64,000 nucleotides of DNA from Mycobacterium sp. OTB74 (GCF_029892685.1 NZ_JARXVD010000019.1:1-64000); one strand, 5' to 3'. Counted from the first letter of the stretch, positions 49,312 to 57,850 are shown. The notes: a model not told the origin generated them from the letters alone. Program-made: numbers and translations.

Positions 49312-50064
49312 CTACCGCCGCTTCGCGGCAGCCAAACGTGCTGCGAATTCGGGTGATTCGATGGACGCGGCCTGCGGCACGATCTCGATATCCACAGCCA
49401 GCCGATGCTGCTCGTTGTCCAACACACCGGGATGATCAGTGGCTCGCATCGATGCCTTCGTGGCCAGGACCACCTCACGGGGTGCGCCGGCCGGGCCCGC
49501 TGCGAGCGCCAGTGCAGCGGCCACCGGTTCGTCGGCGACGTCCAGCGCCAGGCCGTGCCGCACCGCAGCTTCGGCGTCGAACTTCATGCCGAACAACAAC
49601 GCCGCCCGCGCCGCCTGCGGCCCGATGGCCCGCTGCAGCATCCACGTTGCGCCGCCGCCGGGGTGTATCCCGAGCTTCTGGAACCGTGGATCGAACACCG
49701 CGCCCGGGCCGGCGATGCGGACATCGGCAGCCAGCGCAAGGTTCAGCCCGGCCCCGACAGCGGGACCGTTGACCGCCGCGATGGTCGGCAGCGTGCAATC
49801 GGCGACCGCCAGGAATCCGTCGTAGATGACCCGCAGCCCTTCTTCGGTTGCTTCGCCGAGGGCAGTCAGATCAGCGCCGGCACAGAACGCCTTTCCGGCC
49901 CCGGTGACCACGACCGCATGCACATCGGGATTGGACTGGGCGGACTCGACCGCGGCGCGCAGGCCCGCGGACATCTCCGCAGTCACCGCATTGCGGCGAT
50001 CGGGATCGTTGACGGTGATGAGTGCGATGCGGTCGACCACCTGCATCAGTACAAGATCGGTCAC
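49312..50064 (-). CDS. Crotonase-family protein lacking both catalytic glutamates
   Basis: The 250-aa protein has VVDRIALITVNDPDRRNAVTAEM (about 9-31), oxyanion segments AFCAGADLTAL and GPAVGAGLNLALAADVRI, and FDPRFQKLGIHPGGGATWML. In enoyl-CoA hydratase the catalytic Glu residues lie in GGGxE and PE-x-x-x-G; here they read Asn and Phe, so hydration is unlikely. Other crotonase chemistry (isomerase, dehalogenase-like or CoA-ester hydrolysis) or a scaffold role is possible. The GTG start (MTDLVLMQVV...) suits the family; longer frames upstream lack support. Convergent with bkdC by 8 nt. Confidence 0.82.
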   Translation of the reverse strand: MTDLVLMQVVDRIALITVNDPDRRNAVTAEMSAGLRAAVESAQSNPDVHAVVVTGAGKAFCAGADLTALGEATEEGLRVIYDGFLAVADCTLPTIAAVNGPAVGAGLNLALAADVRIAGPGAVFDPRFQKLGIHPGGGATWMLQRAIGPQAARAALLFGMKFDAEAAVRHGLALDVADEPVAAALALAAGPAGAPREVVLATKASMRATDHPGVLDNEQHRLAVDIEIVPQAASIESPEFAARLAAAKRR

Positions 50065-50358
50065 GAGGGTCAGCCTAGAACGGCGGGTCGGACCACCGAA
50101 CCGGATGGCCTGACCGACCGCGGCTCGAGCAAGTTCGGTTCGCCGTGATTCGATCTCGGAGAGCTGCCCTTGCGGGTCTGCTGACACGACCTTCGAGGTC
50201 ATCGCACGTCCGCGGCCGCAAGGCTGTGACGTCGGCGATGCGCAGAATTCCGGCCCAAATCGGCTCGTCGCGGGCACCCGACTGGCGAGCTTCGACATTC
50301 TGCAACGCCGCTGCACCGTGGCTGCGAGAAACCTGTGTGTGTGCTTGTGTAACCGCCC

Positions 50359-51066
50359 ATGCGAGGAGTTGGAACGAGGGTCTTGAACCGTCTCGCGGCG
50401 CTGGCCGCCGCGTCCTTAGTGCTGCCCGGCAGCGTGCTGGCTTGCGGTGTCGCGCAGGCAGATCCGGCCCCGGTCGAGCCCGCGCCGGCCGGTGAGCAAG
50501 GGCCGCCGCCGGACACCGGAGCTGTGGCATCAGCCGAACCGAGCACCGTGACGACCCCCGACGGCTGGACACTCACCGTTGTCGCGACCAACGAAACCGA
50601 ATTACCGGTTGCTCCGCTGACCACCGCGGTCAGCTCACGCGAGTACCTCGTCGGCGGCACCTTCGCCGGCACGGTCACAGGCAAGGGCAAGACCACATTG
50701 GCCGGCGGCACCTTGGAGGCCGGGTACCAGATCGGTTGCGGAATCGAACTGGGCCAGATCCGCCTGGTTGGATCGGTCGGCATCGCTACTTCAGCCTCTA
50801 CCGTGACCGCGCCGATCCCCACCGGCCTCACCATGCCGATCCAAGGATCGATCGAGACTCACCCCAAACCAGGTCAGGTGATCCAGGTCCCAGTGGACAA
50901 GAAGTCGTTCAAATCCGCCCCCGTGCGCGTGACGCTCAAGGACGTACACGTCAAGATCGACGGCTGCGTCGGCCAGTCGTTCCTGCGGTCCTACGCAACG
51001 TTGACCAGTTCGACCAGCGACACCGACGACATCGTCGCCTACTACGGCGTCACCAAGAGCGTCTGA
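50359..51066 (+). CDS. MspA-family secreted protein
   Basis: The 235-aa precursor has a signal peptide (basic residues, LAALAAASLVLPGSVLACGVAQADP, cleavage near residue 35). A mature beta-rich domain follows, with the MspA-family landmarks SREYLVGGTFAGTV, GTLEAGYQIGCGIELGQI (compare LELGYQIG in MspA) and FLRSYATLTSSTSDTDDIVAYYG at the C-terminus. Two Cys (in GYQIGCG and KIDGCVG) may form a disulfide, which MspA itself lacks. It may be a porin relative of the outer membrane or a periplasmic protein. It is upstream of the two-component genes on the same strand, 161 nt away. Confidence 0.75.
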   Translation: MRGVGTRVLNRLAALAAASLVLPGSVLACGVAQADPAPVEPAPAGEQGPPPDTGAVASAEPSTVTTPDGWTLTVVATNETELPVAPLTTAVSSREYLVGGTFAGTVTGKGKTTLAGGTLEAGYQIGCGIELGQIRLVGSVGIATSASTVTAPIPTGLTMPIQGSIETHPKPGQVIQVPVDKKSFKSAPVRVTLKDVHVKIDGCVGQSFLRSYATLTSSTSDTDDIVAYYGVTKSV

Positions 51067-51227
51067 GTGGAGCCGGCCAGGATTACTTAGCCGGGCCGCA
51101 CCTGCCCTCGGCAAGATTGCGTAGTGGATTACTCAGGCCCTCGTGGTGCCCGTCAGTAGATACTGCGAAATGTCAGCAAATCGACATTCAGCGGTGGTGG
51201 CGGACGGCGCCGGGGACGGAGTTCATC

Positions 51228-51902
51228 ATGGAGACGGGTCGCGTTTCGGTCCTCGTCGCAGAGGATTGCCTGTTGGTGCGCGACAGCGTGTGCCGGGCAT
51301 TGTCGGCCGACCGCGACGTGAGCGTCGTCGGGGTTGCCGAGGACTTCGACTCCACAGTCAGGCTGGTTGACCAGCACCGGCCGACCATGCTGGTGACCGA
51401 TGTGCGGATGCCGCCGACGGCGACTGACGAGGGGATTCGCCTGGCGCAGTGGATGCGTGTGGCGCATCCAGACACGGGCGTGATCGTGTTGTCGCAGTAT
51501 GCCGACCCGCACTATGCGGCGGGGCTGCTCGAGAGTGGCACCGGCGGCCGCGGCTATCTGTTGAAGGAGCGGGTGTCACACTTCGACGAACTCAGCGCCG
51601 CTGTTCATCAGGTTGCGGCAGGCGGCACCGTCCTCGATCCGTTGGTCGTGGAGGCACTGCTGAACCAGCCCCGTGGCGTGGCACCCAGCAATCGATTGAC
51701 GGCACGCGAGCAGGAAGTGTTGGCGGAGTTGGCCACCGGCTTCAGCAACCGTGTGGTGGCTGAACGACTGGTGTTGTCTCAACGAGCGGTCGAGAAGCAC
51801 ATCAACTCGATTTTCGCCAAGCTGGAGCTGACCGCCGATGACTCCGTGGACCGGCGAGTCAAGGCCGTGTTGATGTTTCTCAACGACGCAGCTTCGGTCT
51901 GA
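51228..51902 (+). CDS. NarL/LuxR-type response regulator
   Basis: The 224-aa regulator has a receiver domain (about 5-125) with acidic pocket VAEDC and phospho-Asp58 in LVTDVRMPP, and Lys in GYLLKER. The C-terminal LuxR helix-turn-helix (about 155-215) reads LTAREQEVLAELATGFSNRVVAERLVLSQRAVEKHINSIFAKLEL. GGAG lies 6 nt upstream of the ATG at 51228; a longer in-frame ORF upstream is not used. It precedes a receiver-only regulator and a kinase (spacing 2 nt), so the three form one operon. An AATGTC/GACATT dyad lies 40 bp upstream of the start. Confidence 0.9.
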   Translation: METGRVSVLVAEDCLLVRDSVCRALSADRDVSVVGVAEDFDSTVRLVDQHRPTMLVTDVRMPPTATDEGIRLAQWMRVAHPDTGVIVLSQYADPHYAAGLLESGTGGRGYLLKERVSHFDELSAAVHQVAAGGTVLDPLVVEALLNQPRGVAPSNRLTAREQEVLAELATGFSNRVVAERLVLSQRAVEKHINSIFAKLELTADDSVDRRVKAVLMFLNDAASV

Positions 51903-51904
51903 CG

Positions 51905-52336
51905 GTGGGGACCTTAGGGGTTCGCGATGATGGGTCCAGCTCCGAAATCACCGACGGTGAGCCGGATCCGGACTGGGTGCGGGTCTGGGTGGTTGATGAT
52001 CAACCTGCGTTCCGCCTCGCGACTGCGGCGACGTTATCTGCCTCCGAGGGATTCGTGATGGCCGGGGAGTTCGAGACCGGTGAATCGGCGATCGAGCGGA
52101 TTCCCGACTATGAGGCCGGCATTGTGCTGATGGACATTCACATGCCGGGGATAGGCGGTATCGAGGCCGCTCGCCGGCTCTGCGTGGGGCATCCGGGCCT
52201 GCTGGTGGTGCTGATGTCGACCTACCCGTTCGAAGACCTGCCTCCGACGGCCGCCAACTGTGGCGCCATCGCCTACCTACACAAGGAATACCTCAGCCCC
52301 GATCTGTTGGCCCGGCTATGGCAAGCAGTCGGCTGA
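51905..52336 (+). CDS. Receiver-only response regulator
   Basis: The 143-aa protein is a single receiver domain with VWVVDDQPAF (acidic pair), the phospho-Asp in IVLMDIHMPGIGG (about residue 77), LMSTYPFEDL (Thr/Ser switch) and AYLHKEYLSPDLL (conserved Lys). It has an acidic 20-residue N-terminal extension (SSSEITDGEPDPDW) and no DNA-binding domain. It could act as a phosphate sink, a kinase partner or an allosteric switch between the kinase and the LuxR regulator. GTG start 2 nt after the preceding stop; the kinase ATG lies inside its 3' end (19-nt overlap). Confidence 0.85.
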   Translation: MGTLGVRDDGSSSEITDGEPDPDWVRVWVVDDQPAFRLATAATLSASEGFVMAGEFETGESAIERIPDYEAGIVLMDIHMPGIGGIEAARRLCVGHPGLLVVLMSTYPFEDLPPTAANCGAIAYLHKEYLSPDLLARLWQAVG

Positions 52337-53616
52337 CCCAGGCCCCAGTCAAACCGCTCCCATTCTGGCGAGCGCCCACGGTGCTGCTGTCCGCGGCGTC
52401 GCGGTCGTCGTCGGTGCTCGGGCACGACCTCATCTACAGCCTGGCCACTGAACGATTCCAACTGTTTCTGTCCGGACACCTGGCCATGTACTTCGGCTCC
52501 GGCGTCGTACTGCCGGCTTGGGAGTACCTCACCTATTGGCGATCGCCGTGGCTGCTCGCGCTGATCGCGGTGTGCGCTGGTCAATGTGTCGTGCTCGTCG
52601 TCGCCTTACGGCTGGCCCGACGACAGCGGTACCAAACATCGATCATCCTGGTCTGCGTGGGCAACTGGGTCGCCGTCTCGTTGATCACGCCGATCGCTCC
52701 CAATCTGCTGCCCGTGATGGTGCTGGTTGCCCTGGTGCCGGTCGTCTTCGCTGAGCCGTACATCCGATTGCGACACGGCTTCGCCTTCGCACTGATCACC
52801 GCCAGCTGTGTACTGGTGCTGGTTGCGCTGGCCCGGTTTGTGAGTGTGACGAACGGAATGGGTCACGTACCTGCCTGGATCGAAACGGCTTTCATCATCT
52901 CGGCCGTGCCGGTCAACGCCCTGCACATTCTGGTGATCGTGTGGAACAACGCCGCCGCGCTGCGCACCTCGGAGGCGCAATTGGCCGAACGTGCCGAACA
53001 GCTGGAAGCGTCGCGGAATCGGGTTATCACCGCAGCCGACGAGGAGCGGCGCCGGTTCGAGCGCGACTTGCATGACGGAGCCCAGCAGCATCTTGTCGCG
53101 CTGGCGGTGCACATCCAACTCGCGCGCCGGGCCGAACCTGCGCATAGTCAGTCCCTGCTGGTCGAGGCGTCTGGGTTGATAGACGCCGCGATAGCGGAGA
53201 TGCGCCGGCTGGCGCACGGTTTGTACCCACCGCTGCTGGTAAGCGGCGGGCTGGCCGGTGCACTGCCAGCGATCGCTTCACGCGCTCCGATTCCGGTGCA
53301 GGTGAATTTGGATGGCGTCGAGCGATACCCGGCGCCGGTGGAGGCAGCGCTGTACTTCTGCTGCAGTGAGGCTGTCCAGAACGCCGCCAAGCACGGTGGT
53401 CCGGAAACCGAGGTCACCGTTGACTGTCGTGCTGATGCCGGTGTGCTCACACTGACGGTTACTGACACCGGAGGTGGATTCGGTTCGGTGACATCGGGGA
53501 TGGGCTTGACCAATATGAGCGATCGGCTGTCCGCCATCGGTGGGCAGCTGAGCATCGACTCCGCGCTCGGGCATGGCACTCGGGTGCATGCTGTGGTCGG
53601 TGCCGACGCCGGCTGA
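52318..53616 (+). CDS. HisKA_3-type sensor histidine kinase
   Basis: The 432-aa kinase has about six N-terminal membrane helices (roughly residues 60-220) with no large extracellular domain. A short coiled coil follows (AQLAERAEQLEASRNRVITAADEERRR, about 220-246). The HisKA_3 H-box is RFERDLHDGAQQHLVALAVHI with the phospho-His. The HATPase domain has YFCCSEAVQNAAKHGG (N box) and DTGGGFG (G1 box), then GMGLTNMSDRL. It probably senses through the membrane segment. It overlaps the receiver-only gene by 19 nt. Confidence 0.9.
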   Translation: MASSRLTQAPVKPLPFWRAPTVLLSAASRSSSVLGHDLIYSLATERFQLFLSGHLAMYFGSGVVLPAWEYLTYWRSPWLLALIAVCAGQCVVLVVALRLARRQRYQTSIILVCVGNWVAVSLITPIAPNLLPVMVLVALVPVVFAEPYIRLRHGFAFALITASCVLVLVALARFVSVTNGMGHVPAWIETAFIISAVPVNALHILVIVWNNAAALRTSEAQLAERAEQLEASRNRVITAADEERRRFERDLHDGAQQHLVALAVHIQLARRAEPAHSQSLLVEASGLIDAAIAEMRRLAHGLYPPLLVSGGLAGALPAIASRAPIPVQVNLDGVERYPAPVEAALYFCCSEAVQNAAKHGGPETEVTVDCRADAGVLTLTVTDTGGGFGSVTSGMGLTNMSDRLSAIGGQLSIDSALGHGTRVHAVVGADAG

Positions 53617-53914
53617 CGCTGTCGGGTCGTAGCACTAGCAAATCTCGAATCATCAACCTGCAGGCCATGTTTCGTTCGCGCCGATGTCGTTTTCGGCGGC
53701 GTCTGTCTCGGTGGTTCGGCGCCTCTGTGGTGGCGGGGGTGCAGGCACTACCACGAACTGTGGTGTTCGCAGGCTGTCGACTGCTGGCCCGTTTTCAGAA
53801 GATTGTGGTGTCGGTTGATGGTTAACCGGAACAAGCCAGAGCAGATCGCCGGAATTTGTTGCAACACAACATATCTGATGGCAGTGATGCCCACTCAACT
53901 GGAAAGGAACGGTT

Positions 53915-54286
53915 ATGAAAACTCTGAAGTTCGATTCGCCACAGGGCGAAACTCGTTACATCCCAGAAACTTCGACGTTATACACGCCGGACCCGGACGA
54001 ATCGGACCGAGTGTATGCCGGGCCGCAAACCCCGTGGGTGCGGGTGGAGATTCCCGGGCTGGTGCCGCTGCGCAACCCGCGGACGGTCGTCCAGCCGGTT
54101 CCGGTGCCGTCGACTCCCGCCGAGCCCAGCGTCGCCGAGGTGCAGCCACACCACCGGTGGTTGCACGCAATGCACCTCGACATCGTTGGCCAATTCTTTG
54201 ATGCAGTTGCCGGGTCACCCGGGCCGCGCCGTGAACACGGCTACCTGGAGGATGCGCGCATGGCGCGGGAGATGAGCCGACTGTGA
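53915..54286 (+). CDS. Hypothetical protein, 123 aa
   Basis: The 123-aa soluble protein begins MKTLKFDSPQGETRYIPETS and ends LEDARMAREMSRL. The middle part is Pro/Val-rich (VPLRNPRTVVQPVPVPSTPAEPSVAEVQP) and the C-terminus is helical with HHRWLHAMHLDIVGQFFDAVAG. AAAGGAAC lies 5 nt before the ATG. It is followed by a strong intrinsic terminator, so it is transcribed as a single gene. No family is recognised. It is 298 nt downstream of the kinase gene, an interval in which I see no gene. Confidence 0.65.
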   Translation: MKTLKFDSPQGETRYIPETSTLYTPDPDESDRVYAGPQTPWVRVEIPGLVPLRNPRTVVQPVPVPSTPAEPSVAEVQPHHRWLHAMHLDIVGQFFDAVAGSPGPRREHGYLEDARMAREMSRL

Positions 54287-54343
54287 GGCCACGTGCCTTG
54301 CCGCCGCCGCGGCATGACCGCCGCGATGTTCCCCCGACTGGAT

Positions 54344-54380
54344 GACCCCGGACCTGAATACAGGTCCGGGGTCACTTCCT
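54344..54380 (+). terminator. Intrinsic terminator after the 123-aa gene
   Basis: GACCCCGGACCT (54344-54355), loop GAATAC, AGGTCCGGGGTC (54362-54373) form a perfect 12-bp stem, with ACTTCCTTT after it. Confidence 0.85.
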
Positions 54381-54472
54381 TTAAACGGCCTCGGCGTATT
54401 GGCAGCTCCGAATTATCGTGTTTCCGCGGAACAGTTGCTGCAAATTGCACCGTTCGCTTTCGGCGTGCAACC

Positions 54473-54598
54473 CTAATTCTTACCGCGATATTCGAACACT
54501 TTGAACGAGAACGAGCCGGCCTCGCGGGCCAGCTCGAGTGCTTCGAGGTGGAAGTCCGTCCCTTCAGCCACCTCAGGAGCTTCGGGCTTGTCAATCAT
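54473..54598 (-). CDS. Small acidic hypothetical protein (41 aa)
   Basis: The 41-codon ORF reads MIDKPEAPEVAEGTDFHLEA then LELAREAGSFSFKVFEYRGKN. It has a helix-like middle (Leu/Glu/Ala) and an aromatic, basic end; codon use is mycobacterial. A weak AAGG is 11 nt upstream. It is 51 nt downstream of the lipoprotein gene on the same strand and may be its operon partner. Unknown family; below common annotation cut-offs. Confidence 0.45.
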   Translation of the reverse strand: MIDKPEAPEVAEGTDFHLEALELAREAGSFSFKVFEYRGKN

Positions 54599-54649
54599 AT
54601 TCCGGACCTTAACTCGCAGTGGCGTTCGATCCTCAGATCAGCAAGTATT

Positions 54650-55705
54650 TCAGTTCGATTCGGGCGGTACCTTTGCATCTTCAGCCCGAGCGGGCTGAGT
54701 GTCCTCATTGCCATGGTGTGCCGGCGCCTGCGCTGATTCGGGGTGGGCGCCAGGGCTTTGATCTCGCCTTCGCCTACGGACCAACCAACCCACACCTGCG
54801 GCAGCGGCGGTAACGATCGCAGACCATGTCGCCCAGCTGTGGAAGATTTGCCCGACCGTGTAACCGAACGTCCGCTTCACATGAATCCGCAGCGGAATAT
54901 CGGTGTTCAACGATCCACCGCCGTCGAGTGGAACCTGTACATGAGCGGTCAAGACAAGTTCATCGATCGGCCTCTTCGGGGTGATCTGCCAACTCCAGAG
55001 CAGAGCGATGTCGCGGTCGGTGGAGGCGTTGCGAGCGATATTGGGCGTCACGATGGCATCGTCAGAGCTTGCCGAGAGTTCTGCTGTCGTAGTCGGGCCG
55101 ACGTGAATCGTTCCGGCAGGTGTCGTGATTGTGCCCGGCAGCACTGCGTTTACGCTCTGATTCAGTTCTGGGGTATCGCCAATCGTCAAACCGATGAGAT
55201 CTGTTCGTTCTACGGCCAACTCATCAGGTCGATGCCACTCTGCCTTCGCGGCAATAAGACCCGCCTGTTGCTGCTGAATCCGGCCCCAGTTGACCGCATC
55301 CGCCGCGCCCGAATCCGCGGGCGCGCCAGGCCAGCCGCTTGAAGGTGGGCCACCAGGCCCTCTATCTGCCGGGACTGGAAGCCTGGCGTCTTTTGATGCC
55401 GGATGTTGACGGGTGATCACCGGCGCGTCGAGACGCCCGTCGGCAGTCGGACCAAGTGGCTGAACCGGTGCCGCGGGTGGGATTGGTTCAGCTGTGGTGG
55501 GGCTGGCCGAGGCCGTAACCGTTGATAGCGGAGACCTTGACGGCGCCGACGCATTGTCGGTTCCACACCCAGTTGCGAAAAACACGAGTCCGACACATAC
55601 CGCTGCTCTGAGCATCCGAGTTCGCATTCGCCCAGCCGACGCCCCACCGCGACCGCGCCTGATACCGGTTGGCGCATCAGCACGCGCCTGGATCGACTTC
55701 ACCAT
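54650..55705 (-). CDS. Putative lipoprotein with C-terminal membrane helix
   Basis: The 351-aa protein has a long N-terminus, then MLRAAVCVGLVFFATGCGTD with lipobox Cys near residue 47. A Pro/Ser/Thr-rich linker (about 50-150) and a soluble region follow, with AGLIAAKAEWHRPDELAVE, TPAGTIHVGPTTTAELSA, DIALLWSWQITPKRPIDELVLTAHVQV and IPLRIHVKRT, a beta-rich pattern. A last transmembrane helix (WATWSAIVTAAAAGVGWLV, about 300-318) and a charged tail end it. A lipoprotein with an additional C-terminal anchor is unusual. Start uncertain: the ATG 26 codons downstream would give a shorter signal. No family recognised. Confidence 0.65.
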   Translation of the reverse strand: MVKSIQARADAPTGIRRGRGGASAGRMRTRMLRAAVCVGLVFFATGCGTDNASAPSRSPLSTVTASASPTTAEPIPPAAPVQPLGPTADGRLDAPVITRQHPASKDARLPVPADRGPGGPPSSGWPGAPADSGAADAVNWGRIQQQQAGLIAAKAEWHRPDELAVERTDLIGLTIGDTPELNQSVNAVLPGTITTPAGTIHVGPTTTAELSASSDDAIVTPNIARNASTDRDIALLWSWQITPKRPIDELVLTAHVQVPLDGGGSLNTDIPLRIHVKRTFGYTVGQIFHSWATWSAIVTAAAAGVGWLVRRRRRDQSPGAHPESAQAPAHHGNEDTQPARAEDAKVPPESN

Positions 55706-55868
55706 GCCTCAGAATGGCCACAAATCGGCTGTCAGGGCACGAGTAGCCGGGTACTCAATTCGCCGGTCGCGGCGCACGCTCGAACGACCGTCAACCAGCG
55801 AGTCTCAGGGACGTGGCCATCACCAAACGAGAAGCAGCAGCAGCAGTTATGACTGTCTGTGGGCTATT

Positions 55869-56003
55869 TCAATCCTCGCGGTGATAGTAGTCCGACCACC
55901 ACAAACCCTCGGGATAGTCGTCGCGCATGAACGTGAGCATCACGAGACCTATCACAACAGCGGCCAGCAACACATCAATCAGGGTAGCGCCGCAGCCCGA
56001 CAA
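55869..56003 (-). CDS. Small single-pass membrane protein candidate (44 aa)
   Basis: A TTG-started frame reads LSGCGATLIDVLLAAVVIGL, then VMLTFMRDDYPEGLWWSDYY and HRED. It has one transmembrane helix and an acidic, aromatic tail. A GTG at 55973 gives a 34-aa variant. No clear ribosome binding site. It begins about 15 nt after tRNA-Arg on the same strand. Composition and hydrophobic pattern look protein-like, but coding is unproven. Confidence 0.4.
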   Translation of the reverse strand: MSGCGATLIDVLLAAVVIGLVMLTFMRDDYPEGLWWSDYYHRED

Positions 56004-56021
56004 ACATTGCCGTCAACCTGG

Positions 56022-56094
56022 CGCCCCCGGCAGGGATCGAACCTGCGACCAACCGCTTAGAAGGCGGTTGCTCTATCCGCTGAGCTACGGGGGC
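56022..56094 (-). tRNA. tRNA-Arg (anticodon TCT)
   Basis: On the minus strand acceptor GCCCCCG pairs with CGGGGGC. The D-arm is TAGCTCAGCGGATAGAGC. Anticodon stem ACCGC/GCGGT has loop CTTCTAA, giving anticodon TCT, and the T-arm is GCAGGTTCGATCCCTGC. CCA is encoded at 56019-56021. Confidence 0.96.
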
Positions 56095-56377
56095 AGCGCA
56101 CTCACCCTAACTGAAGTCGTAACCGGACCCTCCGAGTCACTCCAGCAAGAACGGCCAGAGGTGGGGAGTGCTGGATGCCGCCGAATTCAGAATCCTGCCG
56201 CCCGAGATTCACCCCGACAGCAGAGATGGAACTTCGCCGTAAACGGGTGCACCTGCCGCCTCCCGGCGCAAACTCACAGTGGTCACGGCAACAGGTGTTT
56301 TGCGCCCCGTGGGCACGGTCTGCGGACTAGCGTGGGGAATCTGAACTTGGCGACCACGGTGAGGAGATCGACAGGCG

Positions 56378-57850
56378 ATGAGCGATGTGCCGGACTTTGA
56401 GACATCCGGGTTGCCCGAGGAACTGAGTGCCTTCGATCAATTGATGCACCGGGGCGAAGCCAATCCGCGAACCCGGTCGGGCATCATGGGCATCGAGTTG
56501 CTGGACACCACCCCGGATTGGGAGCGGTTCCGCGCCCAGTTCGAACAGGCATCGCGCAAGGCAATCCGGCTGCGGCAGAAGGTCGTCATGCCCACCTTGC
56601 CGACGGCGGCGCCGCGCTGGGTGGTCGACCCCGACTTCAACCTCGACTTTCACGTCCGCCGGGTACGGGCACCCGGTGCCGGAACCCTGCGCGAGGTGCT
56701 CGATCTTGCCGAACTGGCACTGCAATCGCCGCTGGACATCTCCCGGCCGCTGTGGACCGCGACCCTGGTGGAAGGTCTGGCCGACGGCAAGGCGGCGACC
56801 ATGTTGCACATGAGCCACGCCGTCACCGACGGCGTCGGCAGCATAGAGATGTTCGCCCATCTCTATGACTTGGAGCGGGATCCGGAACCGCGGGCCGAGG
56901 CGCCGCTGCCGATCCCCGAGGATCTCTCGCCGGATGAGCTTATGCGCCAAGGGATCAGTCGCCTGCCGCAAGGCATCGCAAACAATCTGCTCGGTGCCGC
57001 GGTCGGGGCTGCCGGGTTGGTCGGCCGTGCAGTGCGCGATCCGCTCAGCACGGTCAGCGGGGTTATCGACTACGCCTTGTCGAGCCGCCGGGTGATGACT
57101 CCGGCAGCGCCGGCCTCACCGGTGCTACGGCGGCGCAGCCTCGCATCGCGCAGCGAGGCGATCGACATCAAGTTCAGTGACCTGCACAAGGCGTCAAAGG
57201 CTGGCGAAGGCTCGATCAACGACGCCTATCTGGCAGCGGTCTGCGGGGCGTTGCGCCGCTACCACGAGGCCAAGGGCATTCCCGTGGCGACACTACCGAT
57301 GGCGGTACCGGTCAATGTTCGTTCCGACTCAGATCCGGCCGGCGGCAACAGGTTTGCGGGGGTCAACATTGCCGCACCGATTGGAGTGGTCGACCCGGTC
57401 AAGCGGATGCACAGGGTGCGAGCCCAGATGACTCGTAAGCGTGAGGAACGCGCCATCGAGGTGGTCGGTGTCGTCGCTCCGTTGCTGACCCTGGTGCCTG
57501 ACAATGTGCTGGAATCGATGGCCGGGTCGGTGGTGAACTCCGACGTCCAGGCCAGCAATGTTCCCGGTTACCCTGGTGACACGTATATCGCCGGAGCGAA
57601 AGTGTTGCGGCACTACGGAATCGGGCCGCTACCCGGGGTGGCGATGATGGCTGTGCTGATCTCCCGTGGTGGTTGGGTGACCGTAAGTACGCGCTATGAC
57701 CGGGCGGCGATCGACGACGAGGAGCTTTGGGCGCGTTGCCTGCTGGACGGTTTCAACGAGATTCTGGCGCTCGGCGGTCCTGGTCGGGCAATCCCGGTGA
57801 CCTTCGAGGCTGAGACCGAAGCTGCCGCCAATGGGGGTGTCACACAATGA
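56378..57850 (+). CDS. Wax ester synthase/diacylglycerol acyltransferase (WS/DGAT)
   Basis: The 490-aa WS/DGAT-family acyltransferase transfers acyl groups from CoA to diacylglycerol or alcohols for storage lipid. The catalytic motif, normally HHxxxDG, reads SHAVTDG (Ser146, His147, Asp151): the second His and the Asp are kept but the first His is Ser. Further family pieces are LNGxRS-like FSDLHKASKAGEGSINDAYLAAVCGAL, PMAVPVNVRSD and SNVPGYPGDTYIAGAKV (SNVPGP region). Homologue of Rv2484c by position. ATG overlaps nothing upstream; its stop overlaps plsC by 4 nt. Confidence 0.88.
   Translation: MSDVPDFETSGLPEELSAFDQLMHRGEANPRTRSGIMGIELLDTTPDWERFRAQFEQASRKAIRLRQKVVMPTLPTAAPRWVVDPDFNLDFHVRRVRAPGAGTLREVLDLAELALQSPLDISRPLWTATLVEGLADGKAATMLHMSHAVTDGVGSIEMFAHLYDLERDPEPRAEAPLPIPEDLSPDELMRQGISRLPQGIANNLLGAAVGAAGLVGRAVRDPLSTVSGVIDYALSSRRVMTPAAPASPVLRRRSLASRSEAIDIKFSDLHKASKAGEGSINDAYLAAVCGALRRYHEAKGIPVATLPMAVPVNVRSDSDPAGGNRFAGVNIAAPIGVVDPVKRMHRVRAQMTRKREERAIEVVGVVAPLLTLVPDNVLESMAGSVVNSDVQASNVPGYPGDTYIAGAKVLRHYGIGPLPGVAMMAVLISRGGWVTVSTRYDRAAIDDEELWARCLLDGFNEILALGGPGRAIPVTFEAETEAAANGGVTQ

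Noticed and set aside
53653..53898. 81-codon minus-strand frame between the kinase and the 123-aa gene
   Set aside because: Low-complexity, no ribosome binding site, opposite to the direction of the flanking genes; not supported.
55927..56400. 157-codon plus-strand frame
   Set aside because: It reads antisense through tRNA-Arg and into the WS/DGAT gene.
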